A stretch of 64,000 nucleotides of DNA. Source: a virus. The translations under genes were made by a program, and so were the position numbers. Below are positions 6,477 to 14,729 of the stretch, one piece after another. Each line of letters opens with the position of its first letter. Within the stretch, counting starts at the first letter, position 1. Under the pieces are notes generated by a model. That model did no database searches, was not told the origin of the DNA, and was given only the letters and a program-made list of their open reading frames with translations. The DNA is taken from positions 1 through 64,000 of IMG/VR virus record IMGVR_UViG_3300020185_004577. The stretch is one strand, 5' to 3'.

Positions 6477-9302
6477 ATGCGTAATAATAAAAAACTTTAT
6501 AGCGAAGTTTCCAGAATGATTGAGCTAACAGAAAATAATCAAAATAAGTCAAAATTACTTAAAGAATCCTTTGGCAATAAGGTAATGTATAAAAAAATAT
6601 TAAAAGAATCTATTGATGATATAGATTTCACAGATATATTTGATATGTCTGATGAAAGCGAAAAAGATATGGACTCTAAAATAGACAGTAAATTTTCATC
6701 TCTTTCACCTAATGATGACATTTCTTTGTTGGGCAAATTAGCTCTAGCTACAGGTTCAATAAATAAGTTGCAAGCTGCAATGTTTGATTTAGAAAAGAAG
6801 GACACTCTAACCTTAAAAGACTTGAGCTCTGAAAGAGTTAAAAGGGATGATGATAAAGGAAGTGTCTTTGATAAAGGTAGAAAACCTTTATATCCTGGGC
6901 AATCTGTTGCAGATTTTAAAGATATGATGAAAAAGGGAAGGCTTATATTAAAAGTTGGAAATGAATCAGAAAATCTAGATGGTGAAAATGTAGACAAAGT
7001 ATTTAAATGGCTAGGAGGAACTAAAGGCGAAAAAAGCCTACACAACATAGGATTTGGAAGCAATGGTAAATTGAGCAAAAAAGGAAATGCAGAATTAAAC
7101 TTCTTGGCAAGAATGGTTTCCGACAAACCCAAAGATGAAGCAGAGCAAAAAATATTAGATACGTTCGGGAGTGCCGCTAAAAACAATGCACTGTCAATAT
7201 TGAAAGATTTTTATACGGTAGTAGCAAAAAACACTTTGCTTTCACTTTTAAATATGGAACCAACACCAGAAAATTTAGATACAATATCAGATGGTGTTAA
7301 TGAAGCGATAACAAATTTAGCTGGAGTTTCTGGTGGTGATTTAGAAAAAAAGCCTACTAGCTGGGATTCTTCTAGAAATATTGGACCTTGGATTTTGCAA
7401 GTTGCAAAAAATTATGCCAAAAACGTGCTTAAAAAAGATACAGAATATGTTCCAAACTTAAATTCAGCAAGACAATTCTTTCAAGATATGATGGATAGAG
7501 AGGGTGTTATATCTATAATTTCAAGAAAAGAGCCTTCTCATGAAAACTATGCTGATGAAGTGGAAAAAGTTGGAAGTAAATATTTGTATAAGTATTCAAA
7601 AATAGAAGATGCTATTGATGATTTATTAAATTCATCTAAAGTAAAAAATCATCATTTAAAATCTTATAATTTAGACATTTCTAAATCTAAAGATTTATTT
7701 TCTTCAGAAAGAAAAGCTCCAGTATCAATGTCTCCAGAAATGGAAAAGGAAACAGGCGAAATGATTGCTGATGAAGATGCAATTTTAGGAATTGATAAAG
7801 ATTCTGAATTAAAAATAAGAAACATACTATCTAAAGTGGTTGACTTTATGACTTTAGACTCTAAGAAATATGGAATAAAACAAGCTACTCACGACCCTTT
7901 GTATTTATCAGGAAAAGACAAGGAAGAAATAAAATCTGGTAAAGATGAAGGTTTAATTAGAAGAAGAAAAGAGTTGGCTAAAGAAAATGCTGTAAACTTC
8001 ATGTACAACTTTTTGCTATCTGCAATTGGAGACACAAAATACGGTACAGATATAGGAATATCAGGAAAGGTTAATCCAGAAGTAATGCAAAACTGGATAG
8101 ATGGTCAAAGAAAGTCTATATTAACTAAATTGATAGACATTGAAAAGAAAAACAATCCTAATATAGATTCTGAAAAAATAAAAGAAAGAGCTGAAGAGTT
8201 AGGACTATTAATTAAAGGTGGTAAAATGAGCCAATCTTTTAAAAGTGGATTAAAAGATTATTTTTCTGCAAACAAAAAGGACTTATCTAAAGTAATGGAA
8301 TTAATTTCTTCGACATCTCCAGAGGGATATGAAGTAGAAACGGATATAGAAACAATTTTTGAGCAGAAAGTTAGAGCTAAAATTCAAAATATAATAAAAG
8401 AATCATTTGTCGTAAAAGAAGAGGAATACGAAGACAACAACACGGAAGAAGAAGAGTTAGATAATTTAATAAATGTATTTGGAGACAGATTTGGAAAATC
8501 AACATCCTATGAAAGAGGTGGCAAAAATGGATTAGACAATGAAATAAAAAGTATAATAGATGGAAACAAATCCAAGTGGCATTTTGAAAATAGTGAAAAA
8601 GGTCAACATAACTATATAACTTCAGTTTTAGCTTCTATGTACAACTCATTGAGCAGCTCTCAACAGAGAAATGTTTTAAAACATATTTTCCTTTCTTTCT
8701 TCCCAAGAGGTGAAGAAAGTAGAATAGTTACACAACTAACTAACAAGCAAGTTCCTGGCTCTATGATGAGCAACAAGTCAGATATGTGGGATGTAATCAT
8801 ATCCTCAGAAGATGATGGAGTTTTGCTTTTGCAAAAAGCTTTAGAAACATATGAACCTAAAGGCTCTTTGTTTAAATACTTATTAAGAAGAATTCTTAAT
8901 GAAGCAAAAAATAGAACCAGAAAATTCGATGCATCAGTACACAAAGGCGAAAGAACTTACCACTCTAGTTATACAGACTCTATTGATGCCCCTATAGGAA
9001 GTGATGAGGATGGAAGTAAAGCTTTCGAATTAGAGGCTGAGCCAGCTATAAATGACAGGCTGGAAAAGGCAAAACACACACTATCAAGAGTGTTAAGCAC
9101 ATTAGGAGGTGAGCTTTCAAAAAGTCAAAGAAATTTATTGATGGCAATTAAAGATATGGGCGATGATGCATTTAGTCCCGATGGAGAGCTTGTATATGGA
9201 CTTATAGCAACTAGAACGGGGCTTAGCGATTCTAATGTTGGTAGTACAATGTCTGCCATAAAGAAAATGGCAAAAGAATTAAAGGGAAAAGGAATGGTAT
9301 AG
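6477..9302 (+). CDS. Giant sigma-70-like protein, probably virion-associated
   Basis: A 941-residue protein. The N-terminus has two hydrophobic-Lys-Glu-Ser sites (LLKES at 27-31, ILKES at 41-45), and a third, IIKES, lies at about 639-643. The last 160 residues resemble sigma factors in order: a region-2-like helix (GSLFKYLLRRILNEAKN, about 790-806), a short stretch SIDAPIGSDEDG like the sigma region 3-4 linker, and a terminal helix-turn-helix (LIATRTGLSDSNVGSTM, about 905-921) like region 4.2. A weaker region-2-like copy (NIGPWILQVAKNYAKN) is at about 305. The rest is not recognised. The usual phage sigma factor is far shorter. I infer a DNA-binding or polymerase-binding protein carried in the virion; it could instead be a structural protein with only fold-level similarity. 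Confidence 0.6.
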   Translation: MRNNKKLYSEVSRMIELTENNQNKSKLLKESFGNKVMYKKILKESIDDIDFTDIFDMSDESEKDMDSKIDSKFSSLSPNDDISLLGKLALATGSINKLQAAMFDLEKKDTLTLKDLSSERVKRDDDKGSVFDKGRKPLYPGQSVADFKDMMKKGRLILKVGNESENLDGENVDKVFKWLGGTKGEKSLHNIGFGSNGKLSKKGNAELNFLARMVSDKPKDEAEQKILDTFGSAAKNNALSILKDFYTVVAKNTLLSLLNMEPTPENLDTISDGVNEAITNLAGVSGGDLEKKPTSWDSSRNIGPWILQVAKNYAKNVLKKDTEYVPNLNSARQFFQDMMDREGVISIISRKEPSHENYADEVEKVGSKYLYKYSKIEDAIDDLLNSSKVKNHHLKSYNLDISKSKDLFSSERKAPVSMSPEMEKETGEMIADEDAILGIDKDSELKIRNILSKVVDFMTLDSKKYGIKQATHDPLYLSGKDKEEIKSGKDEGLIRRRKELAKENAVNFMYNFLLSAIGDTKYGTDIGISGKVNPEVMQNWIDGQRKSILTKLIDIEKKNNPNIDSEKIKERAEELGLLIKGGKMSQSFKSGLKDYFSANKKDLSKVMELISSTSPEGYEVETDIETIFEQKVRAKIQNIIKESFVVKEEEYEDNNTEEEELDNLINVFGDRFGKSTSYERGGKNGLDNEIKSIIDGNKSKWHFENSEKGQHNYITSVLASMYNSLSSSQQRNVLKHIFLSFFPRGEESRIVTQLTNKQVPGSMMSNKSDMWDVIISSEDDGVLLLQKALETYEPKGSLFKYLLRRILNEAKNRTRKFDASVHKGERTYHSSYTDSIDAPIGSDEDGSKAFELEAEPAINDRLEKAKHTLSRVLSTLGGELSKSQRNLLMAIKDMGDDAFSPDGELVYGLIATRTGLSDSNVGSTMSAIKKMAKELKGKGMV

Positions 9303-9312
9303 AGACTTTGGA

Positions 9313-10182
9313 TTATTCAAAACCTATATCATTGGATGGGTTGTTTGAATATGTTGATGAAATAATATTGTCTTTCATTTCCTTTAACTCTTCTAACTTT
9401 TCAGAATAGTTATAACCATAAAGTTCTACCGATTCTATCAAATTTTTAATGTGTCCAATAGATAGTCCATTTGTATCTTTTGACATTTTTCCAATTTTAC
9501 TTTTAGTTATTTTTATGTCTAACTTTTCACAAAAAGACCTAATGTATTGACCTCTCTCTACATCGTCTGGATATTCTATAAAAAACTTTTCTTCAAACAT
9601 TCCTGGCTTGTCTGTTAGAAATTCTGCTATTTTTGATTCAAAATTAGTAGTTGCAATAAAATATACTCCATCTTTGTTTTCATTAGATTTAAGTATGTTT
9701 TTTGCAGCAGATATCCCATACTTCTCTAAAGATACTCCAAAATCTTCCATGATAATCAAAATGTCAGTATTGTCGTTGCTTTCTTTTACAAAAGAAATGA
9801 AGCTATTTAAATCAGTTGGGTCTTCAACATAAATAACTACACCATCATAAGACTCCGCAACCCTTCTACATAAATACTTTTTACCGCACCCAGGCTGTCC
9901 ATGTATCAATATAGCTCTATTAAACTCGACCCCAGATGATTTGTACTTATTTTTTAAATTTATAAAACTATTAAAATCATCACTAATATCTTTATAATAA
10001 GAGTTTAATATTTCCAAAGGTTTATCATTAGAAAATGATGCCTTAAAAAGGTGTGGACCTTGCTCTAGCGAATACTTAAGATGATATATACCGTTTGGTA
10101 TTTTGCTATATACTGACTTCGCTGGGTGGAATTCTAAACCATCTTCTGAAGTCCATACTCTTTTAATTTTGTTTTCTGACAT
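9313..10182 (-). CDS. AAA+ ATPase with altered Walker A
   Basis: A 289-residue single-module AAA+ protein. The P-loop reads GQPGCGKK (95-102), with Lys where Ser or Thr normally coordinates magnesium. Walker B is ILIIMEDFG (about 140-148), with the acidic pair in Glu-Asp order. Sensor 1 is ATTN (about 177). A sensor-2-like helix follows LSIGHIKNLI (about 240-250). The layout resembles Bcs1-like and CbbX-like phage ATPases. The altered P-loop leaves open whether it hydrolyses ATP. It lies convergent to the giant sigma-like gene (10-nt gap). Possible roles are remodelling of a phage complex or replication loading; neither is shown. Confidence 0.8.
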   Translation of the reverse strand: MSENKIKRVWTSEDGLEFHPAKSVYSKIPNGIYHLKYSLEQGPHLFKASFSNDKPLEILNSYYKDISDDFNSFINLKNKYKSSGVEFNRAILIHGQPGCGKKYLCRRVAESYDGVVIYVEDPTDLNSFISFVKESNDNTDILIIMEDFGVSLEKYGISAAKNILKSNENKDGVYFIATTNFESKIAEFLTDKPGMFEEKFFIEYPDDVERGQYIRSFCEKLDIKITKSKIGKMSKDTNGLSIGHIKNLIESVELYGYNYSEKLEELKEMKDNIISSTYSNNPSNDIGFE

Positions 10183-10252
10183 AATATTTTAATATAGATT
10201 AAATATAAGAAAAATATAGACAAAGTCAATATAGATTATAAAAAATATTGTA

Positions 10253-10260
10253 TATTTATT
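10253..10260 (+). promoter_or_regulatory. Phage-type promoter motif (TATTTATT)
   Basis: GTATATTTATTAATAAATC lies just upstream of the ATG at 10276; the box ends 15 nt before it. Confidence 0.45.
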
Positions 10261-10275
10261 AATAAATCATAACTT

Positions 10276-11094
10276 ATGAAAAAAGGTACATCAAATAACA
10301 TATTCATTAAAAACTTTATAAAAGAAAGTTATAAGTCTGTTGATGAAAAAGTTAATGAAATAAAAGATAAAATAAAAAAATTAGAATCAGAAGAAGAACA
10401 AGCTTTAAAAAACTGGGGTGGTGAGTCTGAGAGCGAAGAAGAATTTAGTGCTGAAGAGTTTTTTGGGGATGCTGGAGATGCTGCTGAAGAAGACATAAAA
10501 TCAGACCCAGAAATGGGTGGCGAAGATGAGTTTGCTCCATTTGGAAGCTTAGAAGACCCTAGAATGTTAAAGGGTTTAACTGAAAATCAATTTAGATTAG
10601 TTATTAGAAATATGATTAAAGAGTCAGGCTACCCATCATTAGATGGGGGTGAAAATGCTGATGGTGGCGAGGCTGAAAATGACAACAATGACGATGCTAC
10701 AGTCGCTGAGTCTGACGACAATTTAGAAGAAGAGAGGATAGCAAATACTGAATCTAAACATGAGGTTAACCAGCTTAGAAACTTTATTGGTAGCCATATA
10801 TATGGAGAAGATTTAGGTGACTTAGGAAAAATGTATGTTGCCTATTCATATGGAGAACAGTTTCCAACATATCTACACTACAAAGGAAAGTGGTACCACA
10901 ATACCGACTATTATATGTTAGATGATGGAAAGATTAATAAACCTACTGAAAAACACAAAAAAGACATGAAGCCCTCAAAAGAAACTCATGGTATGTCCAC
11001 TATAGGCTTGCAAAGTTTGATTAGAGCTTTTAAGAAAAAAAATAAGTTAGGAGATAACAATCATACAGATGTTGAACCTGGTGAAAAGAACTAA
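10276..11094 (+). CDS. Acidic protein with putative capsid-targeting motif
   Basis: A 272-residue protein. The start contains IFIKNFIKESYK (9-20), with I-K-E-S at 15-18. A second, very similar element, VIRNMIKESG, lies at about 109-118. Between and after them are long acidic low-complexity stretches rich in Glu, Asp and Gly (about 40-85 and 120-155). The C-terminal part (about 160-240) looks folded, with aromatic residues (YGEQFPTYLHYKGKWYHN). The two similar sites, each followed by Ser, suggest two proteolytic cuts that would release an acidic fragment. I do not recognise the family. A head-packaged internal protein is a reasonable guess. Confidence 0.65.
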   Translation: MKKGTSNNIFIKNFIKESYKSVDEKVNEIKDKIKKLESEEEQALKNWGGESESEEEFSAEEFFGDAGDAAEEDIKSDPEMGGEDEFAPFGSLEDPRMLKGLTENQFRLVIRNMIKESGYPSLDGGENADGGEAENDNNDDATVAESDDNLEEERIANTESKHEVNQLRNFIGSHIYGEDLGDLGKMYVAYSYGEQFPTYLHYKGKWYHNTDYYMLDDGKINKPTEKHKKDMKPSKETHGMSTIGLQSLIRAFKKKNKLGDNNHTDVEPGEKN

Positions 11095-11102
11095 TTAATA
11101 CT

Positions 11103-11585
11103 TTACTTATCTTCTTGTGAGATTTCTTCCAATATTTCACCTATAACATCTAACCAAAGTACTAAAGCCCAATTGTCAGCACTTTTTTCCCAAGGCCTAT
11201 CATCATACGGTATATAATGTGTCATACGCTCTCCTAGCCAATATTTGGGATTTTGACACAAATCTCCATTAACCATATCTATTACATGCCCCATCTCATG
11301 CAACAAAACCCATACTCTATCCATTTTGTCAACAATATATGTGCTCAATGATATTTGATACAAATTTTCTGAATACTGGTATGTTACTCCTTTTACATAA
11401 CTTTGTAATGATTCGTTTCCATTTAATAATATTGTAACATTTGTATCACAAACATATTTATCCATTACCCTTTGAGCTACTAAAGACTCAAATTTAGGAT
11501 TAGAAAAGTGAGGTATTAAATTTTGGGAGTTAACAGAAAATAATAATATTAAAAATGTTATTATCAAAGGAAAACTAATCTTCAT
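11103..11585 (-). CDS. Exported zinc metallopeptidase (HExxH)
   Basis: A 160-residue protein with a clear N-terminal signal peptide (MKISFPLIITFLILLFSVNS). The mature domain has the zinc-binding sequence LLHEMGHVIDM at about residues 92-102. A downstream Glu in PWEKSADNWA (about 133-140) is a plausible third ligand, as in gluzincins such as the ImmA/IrrE fold. Export suggests action in the periplasm or on the cell surface. It is last in a run of genes with bS21 and two membrane proteins; its ATG overlaps the bS21 end by 11 nt. It could act in lysis, superinfection control or degradation of envelope proteins. The substrate is unknown. Confidence 0.75.
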   Translation of the reverse strand: MKISFPLIITFLILLFSVNSQNLIPHFSNPKFESLVAQRVMDKYVCDTNVTILLNGNESLQSYVKGVTYQYSENLYQISLSTYIVDKMDRVWVLLHEMGHVIDMVNGDLCQNPKYWLGERMTHYIPYDDRPWEKSADNWALVLWLDVIGEILEEISQEDK

Positions 11586-11760
11586 CTTTTAGTTTCTGTA
11601 TATGCTTAGCCTTATTTATTTCATCCCTTCTCTTTACTGATTTTTTAGTATAATCTTTTCTGTCTCTAATATCATTAAGCATTTTAGTTTTAAAAACTTT
11701 ATTTTTCAAATTTTTTAAAGCCTGATTTATATTTCCTTTTTTAACTTTTATTTTAAGCAT
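11575..11760 (-). CDS. rpsU: Ribosomal protein bS21
   Basis: A 61-residue basic protein that matches bS21 along its whole length: an N-terminal KIKVKKGNINQALKNLK strand-helix, then KTKMLNDIRDRKDYTK, then SVKRRDEINKAKHIQ. bS21 sits on the 30S platform next to the anti-Shine-Dalgarno end of 16S rRNA. In Bacteroidota it helps to hide that sequence, and initiation usually ignores Shine-Dalgarno motifs. A phage copy could replace or compete with host bS21 and bias initiation toward phage messages. It lies 6 nt after the membrane protein gene upstream and overlaps the peptidase gene downstream. No Shine-Dalgarno is visible before its ATG, only A-rich sequence. Confidence 0.9.
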   Translation of the reverse strand: MLKIKVKKGNINQALKNLKNKVFKTKMLNDIRDRKDYTKKSVKRRDEINKAKHIQKLKDED

Positions 11761-11766
11761 ATATTT

Positions 11767-12696
11767 TTACTTATTATTTTTTTTCTTAGATGTTGACCAC
11801 CAATCTGAAGAGGTTTCTTTTGTCTTGATATCTAACTCTTTATCTTCTTCACTTAACATGTCTAGGGTTAAATATTTAGACATAATTACAGAAGCTTCAG
11901 CATAATCTACCTTTGCTGTCCTTTCATTATCAGAAAGTTCTGTTATATCTAAAAAATTACATAAAGTTAAAAACATCTTTATATTATCGTCTGTATATTC
12001 TGAACTTACACTCTTTCTAAATTCAACATAAGTTGGAAGAACCTGCCCTGACTTAACTTGTCCACTATCATATAATGATGTTAATAAAGGTTCGAATATT
12101 TGCTTATCTTGTTCAAGTTTTTTTTTCTTTTGGTTAACTAAATCTTGAAATTCATTTTTTTTTACAGTTGATTCATCAACATCTTTTTCTAAATTATCTA
12201 AATTTTCATCTTCAACTTGTTCAACTTCAACTTCTTCCTTCTGATATTTAACAAAGAAATGCAAAGAAGTTAAGGATATAACTGGTAACAATCCACCTTC
12301 TAAAAATGCTAAATACCTTTTCATGGATGGTATGTCATTGGTATCAGAGCCAAGCATTTCCCATATAGGTCCAGTTAATTCAATCCACGAAATAAAAAGC
12401 TCACCACTTGGGTCTATTTCTTTATATGAATAAAATATGTTGCCTAGCATTTGAATAAAAGTAACCAAACCAAACATAAACCAAACACCACCCTTAACCT
12501 TATTTGTAGCAGCAACCAAAGCAGTAATTGCAGCAACTTCTATAGCAATAGATAAATATACAGCCCAACTAAATGGATTTGCTATGTCATACCAAGTTAC
12601 AACATGTGAAATCGATATACCAGCAACCAATAATATTGGCACCAAAAACATTGCTCTATTAGGGTTATCTTTTACCCAATTGAAAAACCTAATCAT
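11767..12696 (-). CDS. Multi-pass membrane protein
   Basis: A 309-residue protein with about four hydrophobic segments in the first half (around 13-33, 41-62, 69-92 and 130-150), the last interrupted by polar residues. Past residue 150 it is soluble, with a highly charged, coiled-coil-like stretch (about 152-200). No family recognised. It overlaps the preceding small membrane protein gene by 4 nt and is followed 6 nt later by rpsU, so it is inside one operon. The neighbouring exported peptidase makes an envelope role plausible. A holin function cannot be claimed. Confidence 0.65.
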   Translation of the reverse strand: MIRFFNWVKDNPNRAMFLVPILLVAGISISHVVTWYDIANPFSWAVYLSIAIEVAAITALVAATNKVKGGVWFMFGLVTFIQMLGNIFYSYKEIDPSGELFISWIELTGPIWEMLGSDTNDIPSMKRYLAFLEGGLLPVISLTSLHFFVKYQKEEVEVEQVEDENLDNLEKDVDESTVKKNEFQDLVNQKKKKLEQDKQIFEPLLTSLYDSGQVKSGQVLPTYVEFRKSVSSEYTDDNIKMFLTLCNFLDITELSDNERTAKVDYAEASVIMSKYLTLDMLSEEDKELDIKTKETSSDWWSTSKKKNNK

Positions 12697-13001
12697 TTTT
12701 GAAGTTCTTTAATGTTGTTTTTAACCAATGAGTGCAATTCCATCAGTTGAGAACCTCTATCTTTACTTGAAATCCAATTATCATATTCAAGGTGAATGTT
12801 TATTTTTTCAACTCTTACAACTTCTGGTATACTATCTATCTTTTGGCTCAGACTGTCTATTACAAGAATTTGTTTCTCATTTGATTGTTCTAACTTTTTA
12901 ATACTCCCACCTCTTGAGCAAGACCTAAAAAAGAAAAAAACAAGTAATATAGCCAATATATATACTTTGTATTTTTTAATGAATTCTGTTATTTTCTTCA
13001 T
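12693..13001 (-). CDS. Small single-pass membrane protein with coiled coil
   Basis: A 102-residue protein. A basic start (MKKITEFIKKYK) is followed by one membrane segment at about 13-27 and then a charged helical tail (SIKKLEQSNEKQILVIDSL). This is the topology of an inner-membrane spanin or a similar type II anchor, but no specific match is seen. The frame is open further upstream to 13064, but that stretch contains the phage-type promoter box, so the ATG at 13001 is preferred. The end overlaps the next gene by 4 nt, indicating coupling. Confidence 0.6.
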   Translation of the reverse strand: MKKITEFIKKYKVYILAILLVFFFFRSCSRGGSIKKLEQSNEKQILVIDSLSQKIDSIPEVVRVEKINIHLEYDNWISSKDRGSQLMELHSLVKNNIKELQK

Positions 13002-13023
13002 ATTTTCTATTTTTATTGTTATA

Positions 13024-13031
13024 TATAAATA
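13024..13031 (-). promoter_or_regulatory. Phage-type promoter motif (TATTTATA)
   Basis: Minus-strand CACAATATTTATATATAAC lies 22 nt before the ATG at 13001. It marks the probable promoter of the membrane protein, rpsU and peptidase group, and lies between that group and dnaJ. Confidence 0.55.
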
Positions 13032-13079
13032 TTGTGAAAAACAAATATATGATATTTTACACAAAAATAAAGGATAGTT

Positions 13080-14201
13080 TTACTTTACAAAATGCTCTCT
13101 AAAACTCTTGTAAATACCAAGAGGTTCATTTCCTGCATTTTTCTTAAGATTTGACAAAGCCATTCTGGTGTTATCATCAATTTCATGCGAATTGGGAATG
13201 TCTACATTAATATATACAATTAAATCACCCACCTTGTTTTGGCCGTAAACAGGAAGGCCTTTACCAGAAACTCTAAAAGCTTTGCCAATATATGAATTGG
13301 GTGGAATGTTTATTTTTATCTTACCGTGAGGAGTGTCTATTTCTGTTTCACTATTACCAAATATAGCGTCTATAAGACTAATATTCTTGTCTAAAATAAC
13401 ATTATCTTTCTCTACACAAAAAAGGTCATGCTTTTTCTCAAATAAATCAACTAACAAATCACCACTTTCTCCACCCTTGACAAAATCACCCTTTCCTTTT
13501 ATTGCAAAAGGCATATTAGACCTAGAACCTTTAGGGATTTTAATATCAACTTCTTCCTCCTCGTTAAAGTTGGCACCCAAACTACCGCAAGGAACACAAA
13601 TTTCTTTTATAATAATACCAGCGCCCTGACAATAATTGCATGTAGACTCTTGTCTAATAACTCCTAAAGGCGTTACTTGTTGAATGACAACTCTACCCCT
13701 TCCAGAACATTGAGGACAGTTTGTGTGACTTTTTCCACCTTTTGAACCTGAACCATTGCAACTTTTACATTTAGACTTTCTTTTAATTAAAACTTTTTTA
13801 TTTACACCATTAACAATTTCTTCTATTGTAATTCCTAACTTTATTCTTAAATTTCTTCCTTTTAAATTTTGTCTATAATTATGTTGATTACCACTTCTGC
13901 CGAACATGTCATTAAACAAATCTTCCATAGATGAATTTCCACCAAATCCACCACCATAACCATAATGACTGTTTCCACCATTGCCTACATGTCCATAAGC
14001 ATCATATTTTGCTCTTTTTTCTGAATCGCCCAATACATCATAAGACTCTGAGATTTCTTTAAATCTTTCCTCAGCGTCTTTATTTCCATGATTTTTATCT
14101 GGGTGGTGTTTTATGGCAAGCTTTCGATAAGCTTTCTTTATCTCTACAGAAGTAGAAGACTTTGTTACTCCCAAAACTTTATAGTAATCTAATTGCGACA
14201 T
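13080..14201 (-). CDS. dnaJ: DnaJ (Hsp40) co-chaperone
   Basis: A full-length 373-residue DnaJ that stimulates DnaK ATPase and delivers substrates. J domain at 1-70 with HPD at 33-35. A Gly/Phe-rich region (about 72-110) includes GYGGGFGG. The zinc domain has four C-x-x-C pairs (CKSC, CPQC, CNYC, CVPC, about 143-202). The C-terminal substrate and dimer domains follow, with IPKGSRSNMPFAIKGKGD and PHGKIKINIPPNSYIGKAFRV. No phage DnaK is seen here, so it would work with host DnaK. A phage-type box lies upstream. It precedes the membrane/rpsU group on the same strand. Confidence 0.95.
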   Translation of the reverse strand: MSQLDYYKVLGVTKSSTSVEIKKAYRKLAIKHHPDKNHGNKDAEERFKEISESYDVLGDSEKRAKYDAYGHVGNGGNSHYGYGGGFGGNSSMEDLFNDMFGRSGNQHNYRQNLKGRNLRIKLGITIEEIVNGVNKKVLIKRKSKCKSCNGSGSKGGKSHTNCPQCSGRGRVVIQQVTPLGVIRQESTCNYCQGAGIIIKEICVPCGSLGANFNEEEEVDIKIPKGSRSNMPFAIKGKGDFVKGGESGDLLVDLFEKKHDLFCVEKDNVILDKNISLIDAIFGNSETEIDTPHGKIKINIPPNSYIGKAFRVSGKGLPVYGQNKVGDLIVYINVDIPNSHEIDDNTRMALSNLKKNAGNEPLGIYKSFREHFVK

Positions 14202-14216
14202 TTTATAAATGTAGCA

Positions 14217-14224
14217 TATAAATA
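14217..14224 (-). promoter_or_regulatory. Phage-type promoter motif (TATTTATA)
   Basis: Minus-strand TTATTTATATGC ends 15 nt before the dnaJ ATG, in the 40-nt gap after the DUF1566-like gene. Confidence 0.45.
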
Positions 14225-14241
14225 AAAAAAATAAATAAACG

Positions 14242-14676
14242 TTAAGAGTTTCTTACCATTATAAATCTTGCTCTCGTGGTGATTTTGTTATTTGAATAAA
14301 ATTTGTCTTCAATTCTAAAGTTTGAACCGAAAAACTTACCCATGTCAAACGAAACTAAAGAAACTAAATCTGAACCATGCACCTCTGAAGATGTCCAACA
14401 AGGTGGCAAAAGTAAAAAAGGATATTTATCAATTAAATAATTATTATGATTATATTGACCGAAACCTTGTTCTATCTCATTATCGTTACGAATAAATTTT
14501 ATAATATCATAACATTCTTGATAAGTTGGAAGTCTCCATCCAGAACCATATTTACTGCAATATAATTTAGCATCTTTCCATCCTAAATTTAATTTATTGT
14601 CAGGAATTTTAATAGATAAATTATTTATGTATAATCCATTTTCTAATATTAAATGACGTTTAAACTCATTTCTCAT
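14242..14676 (-). CDS. DUF1566/Lcl-like protein
   Basis: A 144-residue protein with the hallmarks of the DUF1566 (Lcl C-terminal) fold: W-K-D-A...C, then GWRLPTYQECYDI (about 47-59), then CWTSSEV (about 93-99) and a final R-A-R-F-I-M-V-R strand. Such domains, with a C-type-lectin-like look, often sit on surfaces and bind ligands. The N-terminus MRNEFKRHLILENG is close to that of the unknown protein at 31303 (MYKRRKRKLILERK). This suggests a shared signal or the same virion destination. It is separated from clpP by a terminator. A receptor-binding or decoration role is inferred. Confidence 0.7.
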   Translation of the reverse strand: MRNEFKRHLILENGLYINNLSIKIPDNKLNLGWKDAKLYCSKYGSGWRLPTYQECYDIIKFIRNDNEIEQGFGQYNHNNYLIDKYPFLLLPPCWTSSEVHGSDLVSLVSFDMGKFFGSNFRIEDKFYSNNKITTRARFIMVRNS

Positions 14677-14682
14677 AACACA

Positions 14683-14713
14683 AAAAAGGCCTCAATTTCT
14701 TAAGGCCTATTTT
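14683..14713 (-). terminator. Intrinsic terminator after clpP
   Basis: The inverted repeat AGGCCT ... AGGCCT with flanking A/T pairs and a 10-nt loop is followed by T residues on the minus strand, 17 nt after the clpP stop. Confidence 0.75.
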
Positions 14714-14729
14714 ACTTTTTTATTTAACT

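Noticed and set aside
13002-13064. Upstream extension of the small membrane protein
   Set aside because: The promoter box falls inside it, and the basic start at 13001 fits a membrane anchor.
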